A stretch of DNA of 64,000 bases, taken from contig NC_040021.1 in assembly GCF_000972845.2 (NCBI RefSeq), positions 13,110,908-13,174,907 on the forward strand, read 5' to 3'. The stretch comes from Larimichthys crocea (Eukaryota > Chordata > Actinopteri > Sciaenidae). How positions within the stretch are numbered: the first letter of the stretch is position 1; every line of letters starts with the position of its first letter. A model generated the notes under the pieces. The model made no database searches, was not told the origin of the DNA, and was given only the letters and a program-made list of their open reading frames with translations. This document shows positions 10,401 through 19,465 of this stretch, one piece after another. The position numbers and the translations under genes were made by a program.

Positions 10401-11396
10401 TCAAAAGACTTTTTATATTTCTGGAATATCAACTGGAGAGTGATGAAGTGGCAAATGATAGTGCCAAATTAAGAAGCTGTTGCTTGGAAACAGCTTCTTC
10501 TTCTTCTTCTTCTTCTTCTCAAGTTTTCTTTAACACCTTGAATCCAGGCAAACCACCTGGTTCTCCCCCTCATAGCTGAACTCACACCTTCATCGACACA
10601 TTCGCTTCTTATGGATGTTTCAGTTGTCTTTTTTGGCAACAACAGAAATGACACTCTCATCTGAAGGCTACCTGCAAAAAGCTTCCCCCTCTGCTCTCTT
10701 TAAATCCTCGCGCATGTGTGAATCAAACATGAATTATCAGGATAAGTTAGGGCTTTTGTTGTGTCTGTGTTTTCATTTGTCGTTTGTCCAGGATTTGTCA
10801 CTTTTGTGTCTTTTTACGCATTGTGTGATTTTTTTTTAATGTGTGTTTGCAGTGTGTGTGTTTGTGTGTGTGTGTGTGTCATATATGTAGTGTAGTAACA
10901 TCCCAACTCCTCCTCTCCCTCCCCTCCACACCTTTAGACCGTACCCATGGGTGTCCCTCCTTTTATGGGGACTTACCCCACCTACAGCATGGTAAGACCA
11001 CCAGTCCAGTACGGTCTAGTAATGTCCTTGAACCAGTCTGGACATTACTGGACACTGATGGACAGTGAACCCTTTTGGTGGCCCTCACACCCATCAGACG
11101 GCCGACATTGTGTCTCACTGTCTCTTTTTCCCTTCCGTCTGTCTCTGTGTAAGACTGGGGCACCGGGAGCTCCCATGATGCCCATGGTGAGGCCAGGCTT
11201 CCCTGCCACGGGAGCGACCCCCGGAGCACCGGTAACACTCACACTTTTAAAAGGATTATACAAACACTGATGACAGGTTACAGCTGCTCTGACAAAAGTG
11301 TGTCTGCAGATGTCTCCTGGAGTGGCCCAGAGTCCCAGGAAGCCTCCACCACCAAGGAACGCCCTGGATGACCTCAACATTAAGGACTTCATGTAG
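140..11396 (+). CDS. snap91: AP180 / clathrin coat assembly protein, 3' half of gene (13 exons)
   Basis: Only the C-terminal assembly region of AP180 is present; the N-terminal ANTH (phosphoinositide-binding) domain lies left of the window. AP180 binds PIP2, AP-2 and clathrin at the presynaptic membrane and promotes coat assembly during vesicle endocytosis. I joined 13 exons by GT/AG sites and reading phase. They total 1,237 nt and give 411 codons plus TAG with no frame break. The protein is a disordered Ala/Pro/Ser/Thr-rich chain with short motifs typical of the family: DLLG twice, DPF, DLF four times, VFDGLGDV, and the C-terminus QSPRKPP...DLNIKDFM, which matches the AP180 ending. Exons 2 to 9 here all start and end in phase 1, so each can be skipped without a frameshift. 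Whether this is the a or b teleost copy cannot be told. PICALM is the alternative, but its C-terminus differs. Confidence 0.9.
436..450 (+). CDS. snap91: snap91 15-bp microexon encoding DLLGS
   Basis: The flanks are TTTCATAG (acceptor) and GTTAGT (donor). The 15 bases sit between phase-1 boundaries and add five residues. The Asp codon is formed from the G of the previous exon and AT of this one. DLL is the clathrin-binding repeat of AP180, so inclusion would add one clathrin-binding site. The prediction rests on splice-site quality, phase and motif. Microexons of this kind are typical of neuronal genes. Confidence 0.6.
1011..1181 (+). CDS. snap91: snap91 exon, 171 bp, ends in DLLG
   Basis: The acceptor is TACTCGCAG and the donor GTCAGT at 1182. 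It encodes EMGDSLLSEPTLT, then an Ala/Pro/Thr-rich stretch, and ends MDLLG. Both ends are phase 1. Confidence 0.8.
1930..2345 (+). repeat. dispersed percomorph repeat, copy 1 (snap91 intron)
   Basis: Shares phrases with copies at about 21.40 and 47.46 kb: GATGAATGAAGCC, an ACAGTTGT block, and CCAGGCTGTAAAC. It continues into GCCAGCCTCAAGTGGCC. I recognise the text as a common percomorph interspersed repeat but cannot name its class. Boundaries are approximate. Confidence 0.6.
3261..3359 (+). CDS. snap91: snap91 exon, 99 bp, Ala-rich, starts DAF
   Basis: The acceptor is GAACCTCAG and the donor GTGGGT at 3360. It encodes DAFATPAPATEASAAAAEG followed by more Ala/Gly. The Asp is completed by the upstream exon's final G. 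Both ends are phase 1. Confidence 0.75.
3404..4633 (+). mobile_element. hAT-type non-autonomous element with 8-bp target duplication
   Basis: The element (3412-4625, 1,214 bp) begins CAGTGGTGGAAAG and ends CCACCACTG, its inverted complement. It is flanked on both sides by the identical octamer GTTTGAGT (3404-3411 and 4626-4633). An 8-bp target duplication with CAG-type termini is the signature of hAT elements. No transposase ORF is present. It sits in a snap91 intron and carries a second MITE inside it. Confidence 0.85.
4033..4361 (+). mobile_element. MITE nested inside the hAT element
   Basis: Starts ATTAAAGGACCAGTGTG and ends CTTACACACTGAACCTTTA, imperfect inverted repeats of about 20 bp. 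It contains the phrase TTCTGGGCTACTGTAGAAAC, recognised from a common percomorph MITE. A shorter copy is at 18,372-18,568. It lies wholly inside the element at 3412-4625, so it inserted later. Confidence 0.75.
5201..5458 (+). CDS. snap91: snap91 exon, 258 bp, DPF and two DLF motifs
   Basis: A long C/T-rich tract ends CCCCAAAG, and the donor is GTAAAC at 5459. It begins DPFAPSEG (DPF is a classical AP-2 alpha-ear ligand), contains LDLFSM, and ends STDLFS. Between these is a Ser/Pro/Thr-rich linker with an SPSPSPSP run. Both ends are phase 1. Confidence 0.85.
5696..5773 (+). CDS. snap91: snap91 exon, 78 bp, starts and ends with DLF
   Basis: The acceptor is GTTTGTAG and the donor GTACCC at 5774. 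It encodes DLFDSMPDTSFTTAADP and ends SADLFTA, so an adaptor-type DLF lies at each end. The first Asp spans the junction. Confidence 0.8.
6095..6181 (+). CDS. snap91: snap91 exon, 87 bp
   Basis: The acceptor is CCCTCCCCAG and the donor GTGGGT at 6182. It encodes ADVFSSPAPILSS and ends IDTGAIMNLFGG. Both ends are phase 1. Confidence 0.8.
6760..6846 (+). CDS. snap91: snap91 exon, 87 bp, with GCT (poly-Ala) repeat
   Basis: The acceptor is ACCTGCCAG and the donor GTAAAA at 6847. It encodes ESTGGGDAT, seven Ala codons, Ala/Pro alternation and PGAELMS. The GCT triplet run is coding and could vary in length between individuals without breaking the frame. Confidence 0.75.
7320..7557 (+). mobile_element. 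degraded tRNA-derived SINE with TTTC expansion
   Basis: Has CTCAGTCCTTACCGCAGC, a B-box-like GGTTTGATTCC (7370-7380), GTGGCTTT, and a tail of TCAAATACAG then AAAGCCCC. The order matches the SINE at 60.25 kb, but the A-box half is lost. The pyrimidine-rich middle has become an 86-bp TTTC microsatellite. Confidence 0.65.
7412..7497 (+). repeat. (CTTT)n microsatellite
   Basis: About 21 uninterrupted copies of the tetranucleotide, inside the SINE remnant at 7.32-7.56 kb. Confidence 0.97.
8046..8118. other. cluster of short palindromes and RUNX-like motifs in snap91 intron
   Basis: Three inverted repeats lie in 73 bp. They are ACGACT/AGTCGT (8046-8051, 8061-8066), the perfect palindrome GAGGAATTCCTC (8068-8079), and GGTAAC/GTTACC (8097-8102, 8113-8118). 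TGTGGTC, a RUNX core, occurs at about 8006, 8051 and 8103. The stretch is GC-richer than its surroundings. Function unknown; it could be an enhancer or a repeat fragment. Confidence 0.4.
9145..9231 (+). CDS. snap91: snap91 exon, 87 bp, VFDGLGDV
   Basis: A strong pyrimidine tract ends TGTGTAG, and the donor is GTAAGT at 9232. It encodes VFDGLGDVMKPTLTPQTG and ends SMANMAS. The FDGLGD block is, as I recall, conserved in vertebrate AP180. Confidence 0.85.
9283..9925 (+). repeat. dispersed percomorph repeat (GGCTATGCTTATCTTAGC family), copy A
   Basis: Phrases such as GTTTGGGGAAATACGCTTAT, GAGTTAGATGAGATTGAT, AACAGCTAGCCTGGCTCT and CACTTCCTGGCTCC occur in the order I recognise from a common percomorph repeat. 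Related pieces, mostly reversed, are at 22.93-23.69, 45.80-45.94 and 47.84-48.08 kb. Confidence 0.6.
10063..10124 (+). CDS. snap91: snap91 exon, 62 bp, phase 1 to phase 0
   Basis: The acceptor is TTTGTCTCAG and the donor GTAAAT at 10125. It encodes NLTMGTSAAPQVAPPCWGAPM and moves the phase from 1 to 0, closing the symmetric array. An internal CAG|GTAGCT at 10095 could act as an alternative donor, but it would change the frame. Confidence 0.75.
10490..10520 (+). repeat. (CTT)n microsatellite
   Basis: About ten CTT triplets in the intron before the snap91 exon at 10938. Confidence 0.9.
10938..10991 (+). CDS. snap91: snap91 exon, 54 bp
   Basis: The acceptor is CACCTTTAG and the donor GTAAGA at 10992. 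It encodes TVPMGVPPFMGTYPTYSM and is phase 0 at both ends. Confidence 0.8.
11154..11231 (+). CDS. snap91: snap91 exon, 78 bp
   Basis: A pyrimidine tract ends GTGTAAG, and the donor is GTAACA at 11232. It encodes TGAPGAPMMPMVRPGF and then ATGATPGAP. The MxRPxF block resembles the MMRPPF stretch near the AP180 C-terminus. Confidence 0.8.
11310..11396 (+). CDS. snap91: snap91 terminal coding exon
   Basis: The acceptor is GTGTCTGCAG. It encodes MSPGVAQSPRKPPPPR and ends DDLNIKDFM with TAG at 11394-11396. The conserved end (mammals: DLNIKDFL, from memory) is the best single identifier of the gene. Confidence 0.92.
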   Translation: MSPGVAQSPRKPPPPRNALDDLNIKDFM

Positions 11397-13445
11397 ACTG
11401 ACTGACCTGTAATCTCCCAAGGTCTGTAGAACTAAAAAGCTGCAAGCTAACTTGACAATGTATGAGATGTATTCTCTTCACTTGTCGTGTCAATAGCCAG
11501 TTTGATCCTGCAGTCTTGACTTGACTTTCTAGTGAAACACTGGATTCTTTCACCTTTTCAGGCCTTTAAACTACTTTTTAGTTGGCCTTGTCTTCACTAA
11601 AGACACAAGCTGTGACAAGACAACCATCCTAAGGAGTACTGCTCAACCTGTAGAAACAGTTATATAATGTTCTTCTGTTCGGTTTTGCAGGGAGCCTTGT
11701 CATGTCTGAGAGAATAACCTGTCAGGGTTATTTTAGCCCAGCCTGGGAGATTATAAATTCATGTGTTATGAATTAGACGTGTGGACAGACTGGGAGGGTC
11801 CAGTAAAAAGATAAGATTATGGTAAATAGAGGATCTAGCTTGACCCACACTACTGACTTCAGTTTTCCTTCCTCCCTAATTAAATGGAAGTTTAAGAATA
11901 AATCACTGGGTGTCCGTTAAAGAGATCTCTAACCAAAAAAGTCGGGAAACACTGCGTTAGTGTGATCAGTGATTGAGTTGATTTCACTTACATAGCTGAG
12001 AGACTTTATCAGAAATGACATTTGTCTGTAGAGTATATCATTTATAATTAGACTTTACACTTTCTCTCTTCTCTGTAGGTTTGTCATTGTGTCTGGAGCT
12101 CTGTGGATGTGGATGTCTGCACTTCCCTACTGCCTTCCCCTCAGTCATGCCCCAGCCCCTTCAGCCAACCAGCCATTACATCTTCAATCTTTACCCTGTG
12201 ACCTCCTACCAGCCGCGACCCCCCCTAAAAAAAACCCCTCTGCCCTCCTTATCTAATGTTGTAGCACAACTGTGAATGTGAACCCTAGATACAGAAAAAC
12301 GAAATTCTGTTTATGTGTGTGTGGGTGTGCGTGTAATTCAGTGTTAACCTTTACTTAATATACTATGGAAAAATGAACAAAAAAAATAATAAATGTGTAT
12401 TTAGATTCATTCTGGATTTCCGCGTATCAGCTGACTTGGAATGGTGGATATATGTTGGTTTCTTTGCGCATCTCCCAGACGAGGACTATGTTGTTAAATG
12501 TGGACTGTGTTCGGTGTGTGTAACTTCACTGGCCAAGCCCCACTCCCACTCCTGTTGTCCAGACTAATACTGAGCTATGTTTATGTCATTAAAAACTTGG
12601 TTGTTCCTATATCTGCTCAGCCATCCATCCTCCCACCTGTCTACTTCAAGTTTTTGGAGAACAATTCTTGATCAAAATGTACCTGAGAAAAACTTGCACT
12701 GCAAATCTGGACGTATCATCGAACACATCAAACTGTGTTCACTTTCATTTTTACTTTGTCTTTTTTTCTTTTTTAGGGATTGTATGAAACATGCAAAAAA
12801 AAAAAAAGTGAACTGTGTTCGAATTGACATATGCATTTTAGACTATTTTAAATGATAGATTATACATATTTTCTTTAATCTTTATTTTGAAAGACAAAAA
12901 TGTATCATATATTTTTAGTTACGTCAAATTCTATGGTTGCAAAAAAAAAAGGCAAGTAGACTTAAAAACTTTCCCGCCTTCTTTGTACATACCTCTCAAT
13001 CTGTAATCAGAGGCAGTATTGAACGGAAACTTTGCCCTGAGTGTTTACTGTTTCGCCCTCTGCTGGTGTGGAGTGATACTGCATCGTAGCATGCGACACA
13101 GGTCTATCTGGGATGCATTCTCTCAGAGAGCTCCTTTCCTTGTCTCAATCGCTACACACACACAAGATGATTTAATATTAGGGTGGAAATCCAAGAGACA
13201 AGGAAGCATTTGTGTATGTGATTGGAATGTGGCCTCAGTCTTCTTTGGGTCATTTGTGACGCAGCAGCGGTCAGTACATTTCTTCGTGTACTGTCACTGG
13301 AAGTCTTGAGGACTCTCACTGTAAAGCACTCAAGTATACGCTGGATGTTCTGTGTGTTGTTTCTTTCCAAAAGTGACTGTATCTTAATCCATTGTGGCAT
13401 TAACAAAGTGTTGAAAGAAAAATAAAGATGAATATGACACATAAA
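11397..13445 (+). other. snap91: probable snap91 3' UTR
   Basis: No coding continuation is seen. The first good AATAAA in suitable context is at 13421-13426, giving a UTR of about 2 kb. A CTCTTCTCTGTAG acceptor-like site at 12,067-12,079 could instead mark an alternative last exon. The UTR limits are inferred. Confidence 0.5.
13421..13426 (+). terminator. candidate snap91 polyadenylation signal AATAAA
   Basis: This is an exact AATAAA in AT-rich sequence about 2 kb after the snap91 stop. Another AATAAA lies at about 13,580. Position and strand fit snap91, but use is not demonstrated. Confidence 0.4.
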
Positions 13446-15573
13446 AACAAAAAGAATGTGGATAAATAATGTTTGCTAAGTATTCATATGAAGGCTGTGT
13501 TGTTTTTCTTTTGGGTTATTATGGATGGCATCGTCCTCCCTCCCTCAACCCCACCTGCATGTGAGTCCAAATGAGATGCAATAAAAGACAAATACACTGA
13601 TCCAAACTACCCTCACGGCTCATCACTTATCTCTGTTCTGCTTCTGTCAGCTTGTTTGAACATTTTTATTTTGTGCTCAGCATGAATCATTCTGTTGACG
13701 AGAAGATGTGTTTGTGGCATGAAAATTAAATTCAGCACCAGACGAAATTAGTCACTTTTAAACATCGGAAAATACACATACACATATGTTGTGCAGACAC
13801 AGTATTTCCTTTAACAGACTAGCACCAGTTTTACTTACATATGCTTCTATACAAAAGTTAAATGTTTACATTGAGCAACACAGGAAGATCATCAGGTGTT
13901 GCCTCTTCCTTTGAATTACAGAGATACATAAATTAGGTGTTTCAGAGACAGACAAACAACAGTGGTGTTTAAAAAAGGTTAATCTCAAATTGAGATATTT
14001 TGTTATGTTTTTAGTGTTGCATGTGATTTCCTACAATCTCTAAATGAGATGGTAAAACTGAAGGACATGTGTGCCTGAGAAACTATCACTTGAAGAGGTG
14101 ACCTGGTCTCAGATCATCATTTCTGGACTGGTATGTATAAAACCGTGTGAATCTTTGGTCTTAAATGCATCAAACTTACAAACATTACACATAATTTCTC
14201 TCTTATTCTTACATGTAAGTGCCATGCATAAACATTACTAAGTGTTGAGACTTGCTCTCAGGTGTCTGAAGTTAGTCAGGACTGACCAGTGTCGACACAC
14301 TTCATATTTCACATGTTGTAAATGCATGATGATAAATAAGTCAAAGAAACATGTGTCCTAACTCTTATACAATATGAAAAAGTTCCTGACAGCATAAATA
14401 AAATCAAACATTCACACGATAGTGAGAGTCTTCCTAATGTTTGTATCACCCTTGTTTATAACAAATACACAAAGTGCAATAATAGTTATACTAGCTGAGC
14501 AGTGAGATACATGAATCGTGTGTTATTTCAAACGACAATGGATGACAGACATTAAAATAAAACTGATTCTAAACATATAAACTTGGCAGGAAACTTTTTG
14601 AAGGGGAACCGCACAAATTTTACACTCTGTAATCTGTTTACAGGAGTTAGAGTAGTACACATGGAAAAAAAGAAAATGTTGTAAGTTGTACAAAACTTTT
14701 TGTGTCTCTAGAGGCAGCTGTGTGGAGTCTAACAAATGTCCTCAAGTGATGTCACTTGAGTCAGTGTCGTCTGGGGCTGTGGAGTTAGAAAGAAGTGAGT
14801 TTACCAGGTGTCTGTAGCTCACTCTTCGTCTCTGCTCAAGGCTAAACTAACATAACACACCCAAATGTGTAATGGGTAATGCAGCTGCTGCATTTTGAAA
14901 AGGAAGAAGAACATGTGGAGTAAAGAAATACAATATTTCTGGTTCCGCATTGAGGCATAAAGTTACAGCAACATGAAAATAGTGAAGAACTTGTTTAAGG
15001 AAATGTTTTATCTTTAGGTTGACCTGTCCTATTTGTTCTGGAACAAAAGAAATAATTAAACGTGTACTTAATATGTCTACATGCGTATTATTTTGAACAG
15101 AACCCAGATGGCATTTATGAGTATTGTGATTGTAGGGCAAATATCTTCTATAACCTTTCTTCTTGCATGTTGCTATGTAATGATGCATTTATAATGTTTG
15201 ACAAAATGAATGACAGGAAGGCCTAATCACAGTAAAATGTGCATGTAGCTGTAACGCAACCATGACACGTAACCTTTGGAGGCCTGCTATTGGTTGTTTA
15301 AGTGATTAAATAAAGGCATTTTGGGGTAGACATGGTTGTAGTCCACTGCAGTCTACACTTTGGATTCAGACGCATACTTTGCTAAAAGTGCGTCTTTGTA
15401 CACAGCTTCTACATCCAACATTTAAAAAAGAAATTCATCTCATAAGTCAAAGTTCAGGACCATTTTTAAGATTATTTTTTTAGAAGTTTTATACATACAG
15501 GCCCAGATCTTTGAGTCTCTTTCAAAGTGACCATGGATATTTATCTCTTGCAGGTTCGTCCATAACTTTGCAG
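13446..15573. other. intergenic / prss35 3' flank
   Basis: AT-rich with no supported coding ORF. It should contain the prss35 3' UTR, since snap91 and prss35 converge here. TTTATT (AATAAA on the minus strand) occurs at about 13,664, but I cannot fix the cleavage site. It includes the 20-bp palindrome at 14741-14760. Confidence 0.5.
14741..14760. promoter_or_regulatory. 20-bp inverted repeat with two TCAAGTG half-sites
   Basis: CTCAAGTGA and TCACTTGAG are perfect 9-bp arms separated by TG. Each arm contains TCAAGTG, the NKX2-type homeodomain core. The site is downstream of prss35. The regulatory role is inference. Confidence 0.35.
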
Positions 15574-16977
15574 TCAAACCTCTTTACAGAGACTTGGATC
15601 TCCATGGATCCAGTGACAGATCTGAGCGTATTTAGTTGGAGTAATCCTCACTGCAACATTAAACTCCCTCTGTTCACCTCCCTCCAACTCCACCCACCGA
15701 TGGCCTAAAAACACCCCAATCACCCTCCGCTGCCACTTCCCTTTCCTGCCTGCATTTCCCACTTCCTGCCTCCGACGAATGTAAATACCTGCACCTGTAG
15801 CGCCCGCCTGTGCGTCACAGTACTGGTACATCAAGTCCTTAGACTCGTTTGCCACTGAACAAAAGCGGTAAACCACCTTTTCTTGTCCATGCTCTGGCAC
15901 ACTTTTGTCAGTGTCATAGCCTGAGAAGTGGATAAGTCCCAGGGGAGCAGCTGAGGGCGCTACCCCGAGGTCCATGTACTTTTGCTTGAGGGGTCGTTTC
16001 AGCTCCAGAACAGCGTAGTCATAGTCAGTGGACACTGGGTTGGTGGAGCTCTTGGTTTGGATCCAACCTAGAGGGATTTGGGTTTGTTTAACTCGTGCCC
16101 AACGAAAGACAGGCTTCTTGGGTTCAGCACTACGACGAATACGGTTGAGATGTTTTTGTTTCCCTCCTCTCTCTGACTCTATTATATTCCCATCAGCCCT
16201 TCCCTCCTCACCCTCTTTTCTTCCCCTGCGCCTCCTGCCTTTGCCTCCCTTCCTTTCCCTCACCACACCTCCATCTAGACTATTCTGCTCCTCATCTTCC
16301 TCCACTACCTGCTCCTCACCTCTCCTCCCACCCCTCCTCCGTCCTCCCCTCCTCCTACCCCCTCTTCTTCTTTTATTCTTAAGCTGTAACACTCCTACTC
16401 TAACCTTTCTTGCACTCTCCAGGTAGTCCTTCCCATCATGGATGCAGTGTGCTGCTGTTAGCACATGTTTTGGGGATATCAGGACTCCAGAGCAGCCTGT
16501 GGAGAGACGGACAGCGGTAGAAAAAGGGTAGTTGGTGATGAAATGTGAGTCAGAGATCACAAAGCGTCCATCTGTTCCATAAACCTGACGTTTCATGCGT
16601 GTACGGGCTGGTGAGTTTGCTGGTGTTCCTGCAGATGTCTTGTTAAAACCCTGCAAACTAACATCTGTATGTGTGCAGGTGCCATTCTCATACAGTGTCT
16701 CATATCCCAGAACCCTCTCTTGCTCAGTCTGCTCCATAGGCGGTCGGCTGCTTTGACACTCTATTCCACAGAGTGTCTTTGTCCCTCCTCTCTCCTCATC
16801 CTCCTCCTGCCCTCTGAACGACGGAGTGTTTAAAGGCTCTGTGTGTGCGTCCAGCAGCACCGGGAGACTCTGCCTGGTCCAGCTGTATGCCTCGTGGCCC
16901 TCATCGTTACCAGAAAGTCCAGAAGCTGTGAGGGCAGCTGCACAGAGCAGCAAACACAGGAAGTGACCGAGTCCCAT
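15574..16977 (-). CDS. prss35: inactive serine protease 35 (PRSS35-like), 467 aa
   Basis: Secreted S1-family pseudo-protease of the PRSS23/PRSS35 group. A signal peptide covers about residues 1-20 (LCLLLCAAALTASG). A furin-like RTRMKR site at 125-130 precedes the trypsin-like domain, which starts near VYGTDGRFV. The catalytic His is kept (VLTAAHC, H177) and the Asp is probably D320 (STDYDYAVL). The nucleophile region reads AGATGAG, so Thr394 replaces Ser, as in PRSS35 described as inactive. The coding sequence is one exon, as expected. Length exceeds the mammalian protein (about 413 aa), partly from a strongly basic insertion at about 203-280 with tandem RRRGG units. A CTTTCTTTTCAG acceptor just before the ATG (exon start 16981) shows an upstream non-coding exon. 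It converges on snap91, as in human. Confidence 0.92.
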   Translation of the reverse strand: MGLGHFLCLLLCAAALTASGLSGNDEGHEAYSWTRQSLPVLLDAHTEPLNTPSFRGQEEDEERGGTKTLCGIECQSSRPPMEQTEQERVLGYETLYENGTCTHTDVSLQGFNKTSAGTPANSPARTRMKRQVYGTDGRFVISDSHFITNYPFSTAVRLSTGCSGVLISPKHVLTAAHCIHDGKDYLESARKVRVGVLQLKNKRRRGGRRRGGRRRGGRRGEEQVVEEDEEQNSLDGGVVRERKGGKGRRRRGRKEGEEGRADGNIIESERGGKQKHLNRIRRSAEPKKPVFRWARVKQTQIPLGWIQTKSSTNPVSTDYDYAVLELKRPLKQKYMDLGVAPSAAPLGLIHFSGYDTDKSVPEHGQEKVVYRFCSVANESKDLMYQYCDAQAGATGAGIYIRRRQEVGNAGRKGKWQRRVIGVFLGHRWVELEGGEQREFNVAVRITPTKYAQICHWIHGDPSLCKEV

Positions 16978-17508
16978 CCCACTGAAAAGAAAGAGAGGCA
17001 GAGATAGAGATGATTAAAGATGTTTGAGAGAAGTACATGGTACCAAACCTCAGAACCAGCAACACAAAGTCAAATCCAATGCTCTGATTAGCAGCACCCA
17101 CGTTGCTTTCATACATATGGTCAGCAGAGGGCGCAATTTCAAAAGAATAAACCACTGAGCAGCGAAGTAGAAGAAATGAGCTATACTAAATCAAAATAAT
17201 ATTTATTCTATTTTATTTATTTATATTTGAAAATACATGTGATGTTTCCTTCTTGCATGCAACAGTCCACTTTTAATGCAAAAAAAAAAATTGATTTAAG
17301 GTTAGTATTTAATAGTTTCTGATATTAAATTGAAGTAAAGAGTGGATGCATGTTAGAAAAGAAGTTAAGAACTCTAGAACCCAAGATGATCAAGACACAA
17401 TAATGGAAATTAATTAATTAATTAATTAAAAATGCAGAGAAAACAGCTTTTGCAAAGAGGGAAGACGAAGTAATATAATTTTATTTTGAAAAGAAAAAAC
17501 TTTCCTAC

Positions 17509-17633
17509 CTGCAAACATTCAAAAAAAACACCCTCGGAAACTTCCAGCAAGTGTTCTCCTTCTCATTAATACAAAATCCTCTCTGACCAAACGGCTTCCA
17601 GCAGACTGGGTCCCATCACTATCATTTCCTGAG
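17509..17633 (-). other. prss35: candidate non-coding 5' exon of prss35
   Basis: On the minus strand a donor reads TTTGCAG|GTAGGAAAG (GT at 17508-17507), and a T-rich tract ending TTTTTTTCCAG gives an acceptor before 17633. Splicing to 16981 would place this just upstream of the start codon. It is inferred from splice-site shape only; a still more upstream first exon is required if this acceptor is used. Confidence 0.35.
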
Positions 17634-18056
17634 CTGGAAAAAAACAAAACAAAAAAAATGGAGCTTGAAGGAGAAGCCGTGAGCTGAGATCCTCATAGGA
17701 ATCTGCATCCCACTCTGATGCAGAAAAAAAATGACGAGCAAACAGGCAGACGTGGGGGAGTCCGGGGGAAGTGGTGATGGTGGTGATGAGGGGGGGTCAT
17801 GCATGAATGAAGGTTTTGATCATGTGATGACATTACATTTCAGGTGAGGAGGAGAAAATCTGCGGCTATTCCGCAAATATATTTATTGCGTCGGGAAGAC
17901 GCACAGAACAGCGACGCTTTCAAGAGAAAGAAATGTAGATTTACGCACAGATCTACCGACAAAATGTTGCCTTTGAGCGCGTGTTTATCCGGGGCTTTTG
18001 CGGTCAAAAATGTAAGTTTTGATTTATGTCAGGTGACGTTTGAAGTGTGTCCAGAA

Positions 18057-18058
18057 AT

Positions 18059-18091
<33 letters not shown>

Positions 18092-18105
18092 CACACACAC
18101 ACACA
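18057..18105 (+). repeat. (CA)n microsatellite
   Basis: 49 bp of almost pure CA, with one CG step, between prss35 and the GPCR. Confidence 0.95.
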
Positions 18106-18371
18106 AGGCTACACCTCTCAGATCTGGGGAACCTCTGTTTTAACCCTGTTGGTTTGTTTTGACAAGTGTCTCAATTTGGTGCAACAAGAGTTCATTCAGT
18201 GCAGGAACTCCTCCTTTCTCCTTGATTAGATGTTTTAACAACACGCATGCACATGCACGCACACACACATTTGTATTACTGATTACTGACACAGAGTGTG
18301 TACTAAAATGACAGGATTTAAATAAATCATTGTCAACTTTCTGTTGCAAACAAAATATTCGAGTATGTAAT

Positions 18372-18568
18372 ATTAAAGGGTCAGTGTGGAGGATTTAATA
18401 GTGGCCTCATCGTATACGGTATACCTGTGACATCTATAGATATAAAGGGGCTTCTAACATAGCAATAACAATTTTTTATCTTCAGCTGATTATATACTAA
18501 TAAATAGATAGTTATCAGATAGTATTATGTAAGTAGAGCTCCGTAAAGCTTACACACTGGACCTTTAA
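18372..18568 (+). mobile_element. MITE, internally deleted copy of the 4.03-kb family
   Basis: Starts TATTAAAGGGTCAGTGTGG and ends CTTACACACTGGACCTTTAA. It shares TCAGCTGATTATA with the copy at 4033-4361 but is about 130 bp shorter. Confidence 0.7.
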
Positions 18569-19465
18569 AGTTCATTCTTGGTTTTAGAAACAGCTTTCTG
18601 GATCTTTGCAGCAGATGCACTTTGTCGCTTGGTGTTTTTTCTGAGGCACTTTAGTGGTGAATATGTGTGAAAAATCACGTTAACTACTGTTTCCAAGGTC
18701 AAGAATGAACTATATGCAACAGGAAGTCCTGAAAGCGCTCACAAACAAACAGGAATTTGAATATCTACAATTCTGTAAGATAAGTTACAGAGTTTAGAGT
18801 TACACAGTGCTGTTCCTGTGGACCAGTTTGTGTAGACTTTTCCTGTCTCTCTCAGCAGACGACTACATTGAATAATTCAGATGCCACCACAGTGTCATAG
18901 AAAGTTTTTCCCGCACACTCCAAAGCAGACTCTTCTTGTACAGGACCAGTTTATTGTTGAGAAGAACACCAGGTATCTGTATGCTCTCACCATCTTGATA
19001 TACAAACGAGTGGTCATAATCTGTCAAAATGTTACAGCTACTAAATAGTTCCCTCTTTCTTCTTTTTATGTCAAAATATAGATGTTTTTATTGTATTTAT
19101 TAATATACCTTTATACTATTAAGCCTACTTCAACAATTAGCTGATAAATTGGGATTATTGTGTGAAAAAGACTTACTTTGAGATCTTGATTGACAAATAC
19201 TGTCATCCTATTTGAGCAGCATATCTAGGTATGGAAACTGAGATTTTACCTACTTCCTTTTTACTTCCCTGAAGCTGTCATGAGAAGCAGGATACATAAT
19301 AAGATAATGACGCATGAAGAAATGTGGATTTACATTTATTTGAATAAAAAATACCTGTTGCTATGTTATTTCTTCCTCTTTGAACATGTCAAAGGGGAAC
19401 ATGTTGTTCCTCAGTTACCATTATCACCTGCTCAGTGCTCAACATTCAGCTTCTCTGGCAGCAGC

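Noticed and set aside
16028..16426. 132-codon plus-strand ORF opposite prss35
   Set aside because: It is the antisense shadow of the prss35 basic insertion (Pro/Ser/Leu-rich from CCTCC repeats).
19280..19465. N-terminal extension of the GPCR from the ATG at 19280
   Set aside because: The extra residues look unlike a receptor N-terminus; MEELNSTSNISS at 19466 gives a normal short glycosylated one, after an acceptor-like tract.
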